Position numbers and translations under genes: made by a program. From Onchocerca volvulus (lineage: Eukaryota; Nematoda; Chromadorea; Rhabditida; Onchocercidae), in NCBI GenBank assembly GCA_000499405.2, contig HG738138.1, positions 17,157,119 through 17,221,118 of the forward strand: a stretch of DNA of 64,000 nt, in the 5' to 3' direction. The notes under the pieces were generated by a model that was not told the DNA's origin, searched no databases, and saw only the letters and a program-made list of their open reading frames with translations. Shown here piece after piece: positions 50,401-64,000 of this stretch (positions within the stretch are counted from its first letter, which is position 1; every line of letters starts with the position of its first letter).

Positions 50401-53400
50401 CGTTCGGAATAAAATTTCTAATATAGATTAGTATTTTTCACTGATATTCCTTTGTTATTTTTGCAGCAGGTCTTTTGATGGTATCATTCTGTATTTAAGT
50501 CTCTTCTCTGTATTAGTTATGGTTTTAGCCTCAATTTCGAAGTCGCGATGTTGGAAAACATTTATTGGGAGTCGAAGATTTGCTTGGCAAGCAAGAGATT
50601 CTCGAAGCACAACTTAATTCGCAGGGAGAATTATTGAAAAATGTGACGTTGCAAGCATTGGACTATATTCGAGGAAAGGGAGAACAGTATGACGTATTGC
50701 AAAGGAAGTTGGACGATGTGAGCGGTCTTTACGAAAGGTAAATCTTTGCAAAATTCTGAGATAACTTTAGTAAATTATGGAATGCAAATCTTGGTAGTTT
50801 TGATCTTAATATTTTGAGATAGACTGCATTAGGATTAGAACGGTATTCTTGATATGAAGAGATTCTGAAAGCACAACTTAATTCACGCTTACATTTACTT
50901 ATATTTGCAGTGTTGTACAGTTATGCCAACAGCGCAGGATGATCTTATATAGTGCTCGTGATTTGTACCGTTTTATCCAAGATGATGAGGAAGAAATGAG
51001 TTGGCTACAAGAGAAAGAAGATTTGTGCATTGTGCTTCTGAAAAACAGGGATCTTTCAGCCACCGCCCAATTAAGGCGTATTTTTAAGGTTAACATTTTG
51101 ATATTTTCAATCAAGATTTCATTTTCTTTTTCTTTTTTTTCTGTATTTCTTCAGTAGTTTTTTTTTTTTTTTTTTTTTCATTGCAAAATCCTTGAAACAA
51201 TTAGTTAAAATGTTTATTTTCTTTAACTGAAGAATTTGGAAACCGAAATGGAAGGACACTGGCAGAGAGCAAAAGGAGTGATTGCAGCCGGTGAACGATT
51301 AGTGGCGACGGGCCAAAATAAAGAGGATATTCAAACAAGAATATATAATTTACACGCAAAATGGGAGCAGTTGAGAAAAGTGAGTGAAGTTTTTAAGTTT
51401 TCGGCAATTGCGGAGGAATATCTACTTTTCCGGAGTTTACTGTTTTAGGTAAGATCGATAATGCGTATTTATGAATGTTTAAGGGTACCAATTATGGGCA
51501 CACATCGCAGAATGCATTCCACTGAAAGTCTTAGATTCAAGCGGAAAAAAGTAAAGCTTTTTTCTGGTATGCATATCTGATGTCGTGTTTGTTATATCTT
51601 TCCATTGATACACAATTTTTTTAGGTAGTTGAAGCGGTTGGAAAGTGGCTGCGTGAAGCTGAACAGGCTCATCAGTATTTCCAGGACGCGAATGAAGCAG
51701 AAAGTTGGATTCGTGAGAAAATGCCACTCGTCAAAAGTAGTGATTATGGGCGTGATGAACAAGCATCGGAAAGTCTATTATCAAGGTAAATTGATTTTTC
51801 TGTAAATTAAATTTGATTACTGCAAGTTTAATTCATTTTCATCACACTTTTATAAGGAGTCAACGCTTTTTGATCTCACTGTTTTGTGTCTATCATTGTT
51901 AGCATCTTTCATTTACTAATATTTAATATTTTTAATTGAAGACATTTGCGTTTGGAAGAAGAGATCCAAGCCTATCGAGCTGATATAATAAGGCTGGAAG
52001 AGATGGCAAGAGAACTAGCAAATACGGAATTCATTGCGGGTGCTGTTGTGCGTATTGAAGAAGACACAGAAGAACTTATTGTACCGCAAGTGAAAATGCT
52101 GTACGCTTACGCTGGAAATAATATTGAAGTTAAAAAAGATGAGGTTAATATCAGTGTTTATTCAACTTTTAACGGTATTTTTATTTATCGAAGTATTTAT
52201 CTGAATTTGACAGTGTTAAGTATTCAAGTAATTTGCTTGTCTATTGTCTGTTTTACTGTAAGGAAATGTTTGATCCACTTTATTTTGTATTAGTTCAATA
52301 AATTATTTAAAGTAATCGATTTCTGTTTTTTTTTTCTTTATTTTTATTTTCAATTATTTTTTATTTTTTGTTTTTTCTTATTTAACCCTTGATTTTGTCT
52401 AACTAACGGATTTTGAACTTTGGAGTTTTTTTCAAATTTTTTGTTCATTCTTCTAATAGGTAAAAAAGAATCGTTAAAGGATTCTTTGTTTCCTGACAGA
52501 GATGTCCTAGATTTAAACTAGCTCTCCAAAATTTGCATAATCTCTCAAATGAGAAGTTTTATTGGAGAGTTGAAGTATTGAATAGAGATTTAGTAGGGAA
52601 ATCACTATCGATGAAATTAAGACCAATTTAAGGTTTTTATTTTAAGATATTAGCATTAATCGAAAAATCAAACAACGATTGGTGGCGTGTCCTTAAACAA
52701 GATGGAATCGAAGGTTATGTGCCCGCAAATTATTGTAAAGTTGTGGAAGGGGAAACAGTAACAGTTGCACAAACAATAACTACCCGTAAGACGGAACGCG
52801 GACCACAGGGCTCCCGGAATGCCATTATGGAACGACAAGAAGCCATAAGTGCTGGTTATAGGAATCTGAATAATCTAGCTGAGGTAAAGAAATAATTTTT
52901 TCTGCGTAAGTGCTCATAGAGTTATAATGTATGGACTCCAGTTATTTCGGATTTTTGTTCTTTTCATTTTTTCATTTCAAATTTATGTTCTGTTCAAATT
53001 ATTTGAAATTAATTCCACCATTGATTTTCTGTTGCTGCCTTATCCAGATTCGCTCATGGAGTTTTGTGGATTTTTAGGAGCGTCGGCGACTTCTTAATGA
53101 TGTAATTAAGCTATACAAATTCTTGCGTGAATGTGATCAATTTGAAACCTGGGCAAAAGAGACAAAAACAGCTCTTACTGACAGCACTGCTTCAGACAAT
53201 GTTAAGGCTTCGCGAAAGAAATTTAATGTAAGTTGCGGAAAAATCCTCGTATGCATAATATCGGATCAAGCAAATAAATATTTAACTTCAAGTTTGAACT
53301 GTCAAAAATTTTTATGCTATAAATTATTGCATATAATTCAGCAAAGCATTGTATCTTTACATTGCTGTACAAGATCATTTAGTACTTTGAATTTTATCTC

Positions 53401-56400
53401 GAAAACTGTTCTGCAAATTTCTGATATTCATTCAGTTTAAAACAGTTGGAGTCACAGCTGGGTATTATAAAAAGATAATTAAATGAAACATGAACCTCAG
53501 GTCTTATTCAAATTTCAAAACTGATTCCTGCTTTTTTAGAAACTCGAAAATGAAATCAGCGCGAATGGTAAAATGCAGATAGGACGAATTAATAATGTTG
53601 CCGAAGAATTAGTTAATGAAGGTCACAGTCATAGTGATGAAATTCGAAAACGTCAGGATGTGGCGAATTTGATTTGGAATAAAATACGGGATCTTTTGAA
53701 GGCAAAACAGCGTCAACTCGTAAGTTAAGAAGTGATTTCTGAATGTAAGCCAGTCTAAGATCAGACGGAAAGTTCTTTTGATTTTACAATGATAAGTCAA
53801 GAATAAACTTGAGATTAAAATTTCACCAGCAGTTAGTGTAATTCTGAAGTATTTCTTAGATTTTTCGTACTCTGATAAAATTATCGTTAATGATATTTAT
53901 ATTATTCACGAAAGATGGTATAATTTGAGTATGTGTTGGTTTGTATTTCAGTACATAATATTGGATTAATGCAGAACTTTTATGCTTGCGGCAGTCTCAA
54001 CATAACTGAGCCAAGGAATTATCGCTAGAAATTAAAAATGATAAAACCAACAATGCAGCTGTAACATGCTAGTTTTATTTGTCGTCATTTCATTTATGAT
54101 CATTCCAGGAAGCAGCCGAAAGAGTTGCAGCATTTAACGAAACATGTGAAGATGCGCGATCATGGATGCAAGATAAATTTGATTTACTTGAACATAAGGT
54201 TGACATGAATGATCCGAAAGCTGTTCAGGCAATGCAAAAGCGTTATCAAAATTTGGGAAAGGATCTTAAACCATTGGAGGAGAAAATTCGTATTCTTCAA
54301 CAACTTGCGGATGAGGTTTATTGTATTAATTTTTGGAGGAAATCGGTAATGCAAAAACTTCAGAGGAATTCACAATCCATTATTTTCATAATTTTAGTAA
54401 TTAGCAGTCATTGAATTTTTGGAGATAAGCGAATTAAAAATTCTGATTAAAGTAATGAATGTTTCCAGGTAAAGAAAGAACATCCTGAAGAGGCCGCTAA
54501 AATTGAACGGATGATCAGAGAATTAGTTTTAATGCATGATGAGCTACGGCAAAAATCAGCTGCACGTATTGAAGAAGCCGAGCAGACCCAAGGACACCAG
54601 ATGTTCAATGGTGCTGTGAAGTATGTTTTGTAGTTAAAATGTGAAATAGAATCAATTGTTTGTTAAAATATTTCAAATATTTTTTTTTATGCATTAACAA
54701 TGGATTAATGTTTTGTGGGAATTCTACTGATCTGCACTACTTTTATATGGAATATAAATAAGTAAATAAATAAATAAATATATATATGGATATATAACTT
54801 TTTAAAACTATTCATCAGTAATATTAATATCCCCTTGTTTGGAGCTCCGAAAACAATATCCGTTTTTAGACCTTCAGATCTTTATCATTCGCACTGCATT
54901 AGACTATTAATTCGTGTTTTGTAGAAAATTTCATTTGTTTTATGATACTATGCAAAATTTCTTCCCTCGATCACTGATTATTTTCAGGAATTTGCAAACA
55001 TGGATTGACAAAACAAAATCGACTCTTGTTGATAACACTCGGCCAGTAGATGTTTCGTCAGCTGAAGAATTGCTAAAGAAGCATTATGAGCTTAACGATG
55101 ATATAAGTGGCAAGAAATACGAATTCGATTATGTGCACGATCTTGGACAACGCCTGTTGCAGAAAAATCCAGCACTTAACGATGTCTGTCTGCCGATTTT
55201 GGAAACTTAAGTATAAGGGGAGGGCTTGAATGATTTCAGATATCTTTTTTTGAGATCAGCGGGAAGGCTGTTTGATAAATTAATAGAAATTTATTGATAA
55301 AACGTTGCAATTTCATTATCACTAATCATTTTAAAAATTCGAAAGTATAAGGTATTAATTGAATATGAGAATTTATGATCTACTGCGGATAGTAAATGAC
55401 TTTGATTAAATCGGTTTAGAGTAGTAATTTATTAAAATATCTTTTAGGTGAAAGGAAGTTTGAAGAAATTAGACACTGAACAGCAGACACTCAATGCTTT
55501 ATGGAAAGAAAAGGAGCGATGGCTGAAAGAACTTTTGAATTTGCAGCTACTAAACACAGAAGCGGAAAGAATTGACGCAGCGACAAAAGGGCATGAAGCT
55601 TTTTTGGAACTTTCCAACCTTGGGGTACTATTTTGTCACATTTTTGGAGATTTTCAGGATCGGTATCATTGATTATGAATATTGAACTTTTAGAATTACA
55701 GATAGTCTATTCGATAATTCCGTTTTTTACGGCTTCCAATTATCCGTTGTAATAGCGTGTGGTGGTTTTCTTTGTTTTATAAATTTCATTGAAATCTATT
55801 CAGGATTCGGTAGAAACAGCTGAAAATTTGTTAAAACGTCATTCTGACTTCGAAGCAAAACTAAGGGCCCAGGAAGATCGACTGAAAGTTTTCGCCAGAA
55901 GTGCCGATCAGCTGATCCAAGCAGGACACAGTGAAGCAGATTTCATTAAAAAGGTTGTCTCAGAGCACAAGTTGATCATTCCCGCTCACTTCAGTTTCTA
56001 TCAGAAATTCATGAGTTTGTAAATCTGATTTGTTTTCATTTGCAAGCTATCTTTAAAACCAGTTTTTACTCTGCTTATAGTAAGTAAGTGTAATAGTCAA
56101 TTATTTGGATCAGTATGAATAAAGAAAAACAGTGTAATTGACACATTTTTTGGTATGTTCATTGTTATACTTGTTTATTTTCACGTATTCATTTATTTGA
56201 TGACTAATTCTTTTTTGTTTGACTAAAAAGCAAGGATATAGAGCTTAGCTTAATCAGTGCATTTTCTCAAAATTTTAGCGTCGTGATGATGTTTTGACTC
56301 GTCGATCGCTAGTCCATCAAGCAGCGACGAAGCGGCGTGCGCAACTAGAAGCATCACTTCAGTATCAAAATTTACGCCGAAATATTCAAGAATTAACTCA

Positions 56401-59400
56401 GTGGATAGCGGAAAAGAAGAAGATTGCAAATGATGGTTCTTATCGAGACACAGCATCTATTACTATGAAACTCCTAAAACATAAAGCATTTGATGCGGAA
56501 TTAAAAGCAAACGCTGCACGTTTAGACGAGCTGAATGCGGTGAGTTTGGGTTTTGTTTTAATATTTTTAAATAATCAATCGCATGTTTGTAAGCGGTTTT
56601 CGGTCTGTTTAAATGGGAAACTTCACTGAAGTTATTATCACATCTTACTGGTGCTACTGAATCCGAAAAAAATACTACCACCATGACTAACTTTCGTAAT
56701 GACTCTAAAATATACAACAGCATACTGAATATTGAATTAATGGAGTAGGAAAATACCAGTCGTTTTTTTTTTTTTTTTTTGGATGCGCTTATATTTTCAT
56801 GAAATCTGAAGCGTGCTACTGAATCTGGACAAACAGTGATACTTACTGATTCTTTTTCCCTACGGTTTTGTTTTTCAATTCATTCATTTATGTTTCTTTT
56901 AGGAAGGAAATGCTCTCATAGCAGCACGGCACTATGAATCGAAATCTATTCAAAAGTTGTTAGGCAGTGTAAATGCAGAATGGGCTGGTCTCTTACATGC
57001 AGCAAACGCTAAAGGAGAATGTTTGAGACAAGCGGAAGATCAGAAAGGGTTGAATAGTGCTCTGGATGATGCGCATTTGAAGTTGGACGAAATACAAGCA
57101 TCGCTAAATTCGAAAGATTTGGGATCTGATTTGCGTGGCGTGAAGGAACTCATCTATAAACACGTTGTAGTGGAAAAGGAAATGATTGTTTTTGAGAAAA
57201 GAACTTTTGAAATGACGGAGAAAGCAAATGTTATGATACAACAGGGACACTTCGATTCGATCACCATTAAGAAAGCTGTACAGAAATTAGCGGAGAGGTT
57301 GATTCTGACTTCTTTGCTCATTCGTGATTACATGAATCCAAAGTTTTTGTTATTAAGCTTCAATCGTTTTCAGTTTCGAAATGTGGCAAAAATTTCAAAT
57401 CATATGTCTCTGGTCTTTGATTTACATTTAGGCTTCAACTTAGAGGTTCAAAATTTTTATATTGAAATTTTGGATTATTAAAATCTTTGCAAAGAAGTCT
57501 TGGTCGGACTACTCATCAATGAATGAGTTGTACTTCGAACTAGCTGTAAAAATCTAGAAATTACATGATTTCATTATGATAGTGGAAAATTTCAGGTTTG
57601 AATCACTGAAGAAACCTGCTAAAGATCGTCGAACGGCACTGGAGGAAAGCTTGAAATGGCATCAACTGTCATTTGACATAGATTGTGAAATGCATTGGAT
57701 TTCAGAGAAGGTTCCGATTGCATCATCTGAAGAAACTGGTCGCTCTCTTACGGAAGCGACCAATATGCAGAAAAAATATGAACAGTTGGAGGTTAGCCCA
57801 TATTTTCAGATACATCATCTGCAACGTTGATGCATCTCAAGAATTAGTAGAATTAAAAAAAACACGAAACTGTCGTTGATATAACAATGATATGGCAGAG
57901 AGCGAAATCCCCTCCGAAGAACTAGCACCATTGATGATGAAAGCAACCGTGTGAAGCCATCTCCTTTCGAAGCAGAGTACTGTTAATTATAAAAAGTTAC
58001 ATAGAGGCTGTGAATAGTCACATATAGAAAAACCCCATTTTTGGTTCTTACTATAAAGTTTTTTCAGTCTTAGGACTCAGGTAATTACAAATGAAAATCA
58101 GAGCAGTTATTGCATGTTTTTGTTTCATAGTTTATTTTTTCAGTAAATGACCAATTTTTTGAAACATTTAATTTCTTTCTCTTGCTATATTTTTCTATAC
58201 TTCGAGTTCTTTTTGTAGAACAAAACACTGATCGCAACACACAACACACTGATGTGTTGTATGTTGATCTTTTATTACAATTATTTTTTCTCGAAATATA
58301 TTTAGCAGCATTACCTTTCAAAATTTGAAGAACAAGATCTTCAAATTTACAGGCGGAAGTGGCATCGCGATTGCCTCATATTAAGCAGACATTGAATCGT
58401 GGTAATGATCTTATTAAGGAGAAGCATTATGCACAAGAACAAATACGCTCTAAATATGAACAAGTGTGGTTTTTTCTGTGATACTTTATTTTTATATCTA
58501 CGTGGTGTTTTCAAGCAAAGTAACTTTTTCATTTTGCTTATTTGGTTTTTTAATTGCAGCTTGCTGAAGCTTTGACATATTTGAATAATTTAATGCAAAA
58601 ACGAAAGAATTTGTTGGATTGGGCTCTGAAAGAGGAGCAATATATGTTTGATGCAACTGAGGTAATGGATTGTACTTTTTTTAGCTTGTCTTATTTTTTG
58701 TGTGAATGTATGCAGCTCATGGAATTTACACAGAGATTTTTCAGCTGATTATTAATTTCAGTGGACCATTTTAAAACTTTCGATAGATTTTCTAGTCATT
58801 AAATTTAGGTCGATTCATGGATGAATGAAAAGCGGGGAGTGTTAACATCGGAAGATTACGGTCAGGATGAAGATGCAGCGCAGAAATTGTTGGCTAAACA
58901 TAAAGCTTTACAAGCGGATATGGTTACATATAAGTAAGTTTATACATATGCATTTATTCATGCATTCATTTCTCCCTTATTAAATTTAATTTGCTCATTT
59001 TTGAAGTAGTTTTTCAGTACACTGAAAGGTAAAAATATCTTATTCTTGAAAAAGAACATTTGCGGAGAAAGATTAGAACTTTGATAATTAACATTTTTAT
59101 GATTAACTGTAGCTATGTTAACCATTCATGCATCATGTCTCCCAACTTTGGCACAGCTACTTGTTCATAAGATTTTTCTATTCTTGGGAGATTTGTTCAA
59201 CAATGAAAACTATCTAAACCAGTCCATAATCTGCAGTGCCATTTTTTAAAATAAGATTATGTTAATTTTCATATGCTTTACAGACAGTGGCTTCAGAAAT
59301 TGACAATTCAGTGTAAGGAGCTGGAAAATTCAAATTGGTCAAACAATGAACGATTTGTTACAAGGCAAGCGGAACTGGAAAAAGAATTTGAAACACTTTC

Positions 59401-62400
59401 AAATTTGGCTGACGAAAGAAGGCAGCAACTTGAAAATGCAGTCTACTTATATCAATATTTGCGAGAAAGTCAGGATTTAGAAGCATGGATCAATGAGCAG
59501 TTACTTGTTGCAATGAGTGAAGATTATGGAATTGATTATGAGCATTTAAAGGTTGTTAAAATTCATGAAAGAACATTTAAAAATTCTTTCGAGATTTCTG
59601 GTAATGATTTTTGTTTCAAATATATTGACTCAAAATCAGTTATCTTTAATATTTTTAAGAATTTGATAATAAAGCACTTTAATGTAGAAAATTATGATTT
59701 GAGTGCACCTGTGAATTTTCAGAAGAAATAATCTGAAATTTATGATAAACGAAACATTAGAACATCAAAAATCTGCGTAACCGTTTTAGTATTGATCATT
59801 GATAACTTAGTGGTATATATTTCAGGAATTACAAAGTCGTTTCGAAGATTTTAAGCAGAGCGTCAAAACAGGTAGCGAAAGATTTGTACATTGTGAATCA
59901 GCAGCAAATGCATTGCTGAGACGCAATCCACCGTTTGGTCGTGATATTTTGAAACGCCAGGAAAAGTTGAGGTGACTGACAATTATTTCTCGGAATATTT
60001 CGGCCGCTTTTCGGTTGAATAATTTTTGAGTGATTTCTTGTCTTTTATCTCATTAAATTTTTAGTTCATGTTTTATTGGTAGCAGCTTACATTTTCTAAA
60101 GCTAAAATGAAATAAAATTTGTCAAAATCGGGGATATTGATATTTATCTTATCACGGAAATTTGTTACCAATAAATTCTTTGTTGAAATATGTTATTTCT
60201 TTTAAAGTTATATCATATTTTTAATTCAGTAGTAAATGACAATTTATGAAAATAGGTATAAAAAAAACTTGGAAGCAGTTAAGTGCTTACAGTACCTGAA
60301 TTTTTTAAAACTTTAGATCTGTCTGGTCTTTGCTGCTGGATTATATTGAAAGTCGAGATCAGAAACTAGAAGCAGCGGAAGAATTGCATCGTTTCAATCG
60401 TGATGTAGCTGAGAATCAAGAACGAATAGCTGAAAGGCAAGCTTCAATTCCCGTGGAACTTGGGAAAGATATCAAGCAGGTTCATTCCTTGTGGTTAAGG
60501 CATGAAGCTTTCGAAAATCAGCTTGCTGCCATGGAGCAACAGCTACGTGATTTATTAGAAGAAAGTGCGCGCTTGAAAGCTTCTTATCCTGGTGGCAATG
60601 CAGAACATATCACCGCACAACAAGCAGCTCTAGCTGAAGCTTGGCAGGATCTGCAAGACGCAACCGTTTTGCGTCGCGATATGTTGAAAGCTGCTTACGA
60701 TTTTCAACGCTTTTACGTGAATGTGAGTGATTGTTGAGAATTTTTGCCAGTTAAGGGTTTCAGATAGTAAAGTGGTATGAATCAAAAATTACATTCTTTA
60801 TCTCCTTAACTCTTAATAATTCGAGATGAAATCATTTCCAATTAATAAGTCTTAAGTTAATTCTATTTTTCACTATTGCCGTATTATGGAATAACAGCAC
60901 CTCAGAAAACATAAACATATTTAAAAATTTTTAGCTTGGTGTTTAAACGTGGAAAATTTAAAGATCTTTTTTTTTGTCTCTCTCGCTTCCGAATGCAAGT
61001 TCCTTGAAATTCAGAATTTGGAAAACCGAGTCTTTCTTACAGAGTTGTCACGCAATAATAATTTAAATTTTAGGCCCGTGATTTGATAGTATGGACAGAA
61101 GTGATTGTAAGAGACATGCAAAGTAAACAAACAGTACATGATTTGCAAAATGCGGAATGGTTGCAGAAGGAACATCTTCGCCTGCAGGTAAATTCGTGAT
61201 GTTTGATGAAATAACGGTCTGAGGGAAACTTTCAATATTAGTTCATCATATAGTTGGAATTGAACGCTGTTTTATAAGTTTGTAATTTTCAGTGGTGCAT
61301 AGTCATTTATGCAGTTGTAGTAGTATAAGTTCTGTAATAATAAATTTATGTAATAATAAAAGTTCTTGGCAACAAGATAGCAAGTCTTTCAGTTTATTTT
61401 AATAGCTGAATCTAATATTTTACAGCATTCGAACTTTTCATCCATCGATTTTTTTTGTCTGAGTTGTTTACTTCAATAGAAATTAATTAACGTATGCTTA
61501 AATTTGTAGTATACGATTGTGTTCGTGTTGTTTAGGATAGTTGATTTCATATTATGATGAAATTTTATCTTTTCTGCATTTCTAAGTTCTAGGCTGAAAT
61601 AGAAGCGCACGAACCGGATTTTGCACGACTGGCTAGTCGCGGTGAACAAATGATAGCGAAAGATCATTATGCAAGCGCAGAAATTGCAGCAAAATTGAAG
61701 CAGGTAAAAGAAAAGATCATTCATTTAGCAGAAAATGAAAATCAGATTTAAATGGGATCTTCGATCTTGAAAAAAGTAGAAGTTTGAGAACTTGAAAAAA
61801 CAAAATTGAAATGCAAGAGATTTTGCTGTTTCTGTCATTCTTGTCATTTATGAAACAATGTTGGAGACAATTATGGATTTTTTTCTCATTTAGATTGACC
61901 AGGCTTTGAAACGAGTCCGAGATGAATGGGCCATACGGCGTGAATGGTTGTCGCAGGTACGTGAATGGCATGCATTCCAGCGAGAGGCGAAACAAATTTT
62001 GGCAACAATCGCAGCTCGACAAGCAACACTTTGTTGTGCGCAGGTATGCTGGACTTAATTTTAACTCAAATACAAAATTTGTTGTTATTTCATTAATCAG
62101 TCATAAGCTATCAGGTGATGATCTACTTATGCCCAGCTGTGTTTGTTGAATGTGGTAGTATGTTCCATGAAGCATTAAATGAATATTTTAAAAATACAAT
62201 TACTTTAATATCAAGTTCTTAAGGTTGGAGGAACAGTGGAAGAAGTTGAAAATCAAATCAAAAAAGTGGAGACATTTCAAAAGGCGCTCGCAACTCTCGA
62301 TGATCGCGTTATTGCTTTACAGAAGACAGCAAAACAATTAATTACTGCCAGACATATTGAGTCCTCGAAAATCGACCAGTATATGAAACAGGTATTGGAG

Positions 62401-64000
62401 CATTAAATTCCTTGTTTTAAAGTTTGCTGTATCCATCGGGTTAAAGAAAAAAAAAAAAAGGTGAAAAGAAACATTTATTAAGGGAAAATTGTCAGGACTT
62501 GAAATGGCGAAAAATTTATATTATTCATTCACAATAATATAAAAAAGAGCTAATTGGAAGTGCATTTTATTACTTGAGCCGGATTTTGATACCAATTCTA
62601 GAAAAAAGGAAAGTGCTTTAGCTATGAAATGAATTTGAAAGAGATAAGCATCTGTTATGCTATATTCAGTGATGTAGCTGCATATGTGAATGTTCTCGTG
62701 TAATCGCAAATAATCTTCGAAATAAAGAAAATAGGCAGTTTGAGATATCTGAAACCATTTTCTTTTTTTGGGAATAATTCCTCTCTTTGGAAAGGTTGTC
62801 ATTTATTTTACATAATTTTTTTTTACTTAGGTGGAAGCTGCTCTCGCACAACTTCGCGTACAAATGAATGTACGGAAAAGTGTTCTGAATGATGCATTGA
62901 ATTTGGCTCGTTTCAATAGTGATATGATGGAGATAGAAAGCTGGATTGATGATAAGCAGAAAAGAATAAATGCTGAGAGTGATAGACAGGCGAAGTTGAC
63001 AAGCATCGAAGATAAAATGAAACGCTTACAGAAACATCAGGTTTATAATTTCTTTCTTGAGGTGATTGGTACTACTTCACCATGTTTTATTTTAAGCTAA
63101 ACCCAATGAAAATTTTAATTATTGGATTGAAAATGTTAGAAATAGTGCACTTTGCAATTTTTTTTCCAGTTTTCTAGTTTAAAAATTCACTTTCGTGAAG
63201 CTTAATTTTTCCGAAAATTCCGAACAATGCTTGATTTGAGCGAAATTCCAAAATTTTCGAACTTTGCTTAATTTAAACAATATTCATATTTTTTCAGGCA
63301 ATGGAAGCTGAATTGTCAACAAATGAGTCCCGAATTCAGGAAATTAGAGTACGCGCACAGACATTAGCATCTAAGCCTACCAATGATGGACATGACATTA
63401 ACAAGAGGTTCATTCTGTTCATTTTGTTAGATCAACTTTTGATTTAGAAAATGGGTAATTTTCGTTTATTATTCAATCTTTATTATATTGAATATCATTT
63501 AGTTATTTTAAAAAATGGATAGAATTCAGGACTGCTGCTATGCTTAACAAGTGGGATGAACTGGAAGCCATGTCGCGTGATCAAAGTAGTGCCTTGGAAG
63601 AAGCTCGTGATTTGCTCAATTTCAAACAACTTGTTGAAAGAGTTATGCGATGGATAAAGGTAAGTTATTTCTATGTAATCATCTATTTTCCATATTTTGA
63701 ATCGTTAAATTTGAATTGTTGAAATTGTTAGGATGTTAGTAATTTTAGCATTAAAGTGAAATTTGCTAGTATTAAAATACTGAAATATTGGTATTAGAAT
63801 GCAATATGATTTAGTCTTAAAAGAATGGAGTAAAATTTATAACGTGCCATTCGATACAGTTTACTAAATCTGTTGTACTACTTCAGTTGTACGAAACAAA
63901 AAGTGAATTAAGCAAATAGAACACAATTTATAGGAAAAAGAATTGCTAGTCAGTGCAGGTAAGATGGGTCGCGATATGGAACATTGCCAAGCATTATTGG
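44465..64000 (+). CDS. sma-1: Beta-heavy spectrin (beta-H), 5' part; runs off the window
   Basis: Giant actin-crosslinking protein of the apical membrane skeleton; in C. elegans sma-1 is needed for embryonic elongation and pharynx shape. I place 41 exons with consistent phases (44465-44590, 44866-45054, 46647-46823, 47613-47720, 47843-47997, 48208-48436, 48747-48934 and so on, to 63934-64000), giving about 2,390 codons. That is a little over half of a roughly 4,000-aa protein. Order: a short N-terminus, two CH domains (actin binding), spectrin repeats from about 48.7 kb, an SH3 domain within the early repeats at about 52.1-52.75 kb, then repeats with typical W-containing helices ([28 protein letters not shown]). 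An SH3 inside the early repeats separates beta-H from conventional beta-spectrin. The ATG at 44465 has no obvious trans-splice acceptor close by, so an upstream 5' exon is possible. The C-terminal repeats and any PH domain lie beyond the right edge. Confidence 0.96.
45001..48436 (+). other. sma-1: Spectrin actin-binding domain (tandem CH1-CH2) exons
   Basis: CH1 begins with [18 protein letters not shown] (45001-45054) and continues after a 1.6 kb intron as [20 protein letters not shown] and [20 protein letters not shown] (46647-47720). CH2 reads [49 protein letters not shown] and [20 protein letters not shown] (47843-48436). This pair is the F-actin-binding head of beta-type spectrins. The intron at 45055-46646 contains a small 10-bp hairpin at 45626-45647. 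Confidence 0.95.
52068..52763 (+). other. sma-1: SH3 domain encoded by two exons of beta-H spectrin
   Basis: The first half reads [21 protein letters not shown] (two parts: [12 protein letters not shown] then NNIEVKKDE) up to the donor at 52143. The second half starts at 52647 with [15 protein letters not shown] and ends [13 protein letters not shown]. The canonical ALYxY, acidic RT loop, WW and GxVPxNY positions are all present, so the ligand-binding groove looks functional. A 503-bp intron splits the domain in its RT-loop region. Confidence 0.93.

Overview
The window looks like nuclear DNA of a parasitic nematode, most likely a spirurid or filarial worm. It is AT-rich, with many short exons, introns of about 100-1,600 bp and TTTTCAG-type acceptors. 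The co-chaperone gene encodes the short nematode form of STI1/HOP. The filarial placement is inferred from base composition and intron size, not from a marker gene. No rRNA, tRNA, CRISPR or intact transposon was recognised.

Layout from left to right: (1) 2.5-9.7 kb, minus strand, PEX6/prx-6, a peroxisomal double-AAA ATPase. (2) 11.2-15.3 kb, minus strand, a BMP-class TGF-beta ligand in nine exons with prodomain, RxKR-type cleavage site and knot domain. (3) 17.1-19.8 kb, plus strand, sti-1 in eight exons, head-to-head with the BMP gene. (4) 20.9-24.8 kb, minus strand, ccz-1, half of the Mon1-Ccz1 Rab7 exchange factor, followed by a poorly resolved small locus (20.2-20.7 kb). (5) 25.0-26.4 kb, plus strand, open frames that may be an unrecognised gene. 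(6) 27.7-31.4 kb, minus strand, an adenosine-deaminase-fold protein of the ADAL branch. (7) 31.4-44.5 kb, a 13 kb stretch with no convincing gene. (8) 44.5 kb to the right edge, plus strand, the first 41 exons (about 2,390 codons) of beta-heavy spectrin (sma-1), with tandem CH domains, spectrin repeats and an embedded SH3 domain; the gene runs off the window.

The genes do not form one pathway. They are peroxisome import, developmental signalling, chaperoning, endosome maturation, nucleoside-deaminase-like and cortical cytoskeleton genes. Exon chains for sti-1 (318 aa), ccz-1 (484 aa), the ADAL-like gene (415 aa) and spectrin were joined by hand with consistent phases.

The most interesting observations are two. 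The ADAL-like protein keeps the fold signature but has lost every recognisable metal ligand and catalytic residue and ends in a polybasic tail, so it is a candidate pseudoenzyme. The BMP ligand keeps the six knot cysteines but has lysine where the inter-chain disulfide cysteine normally sits.
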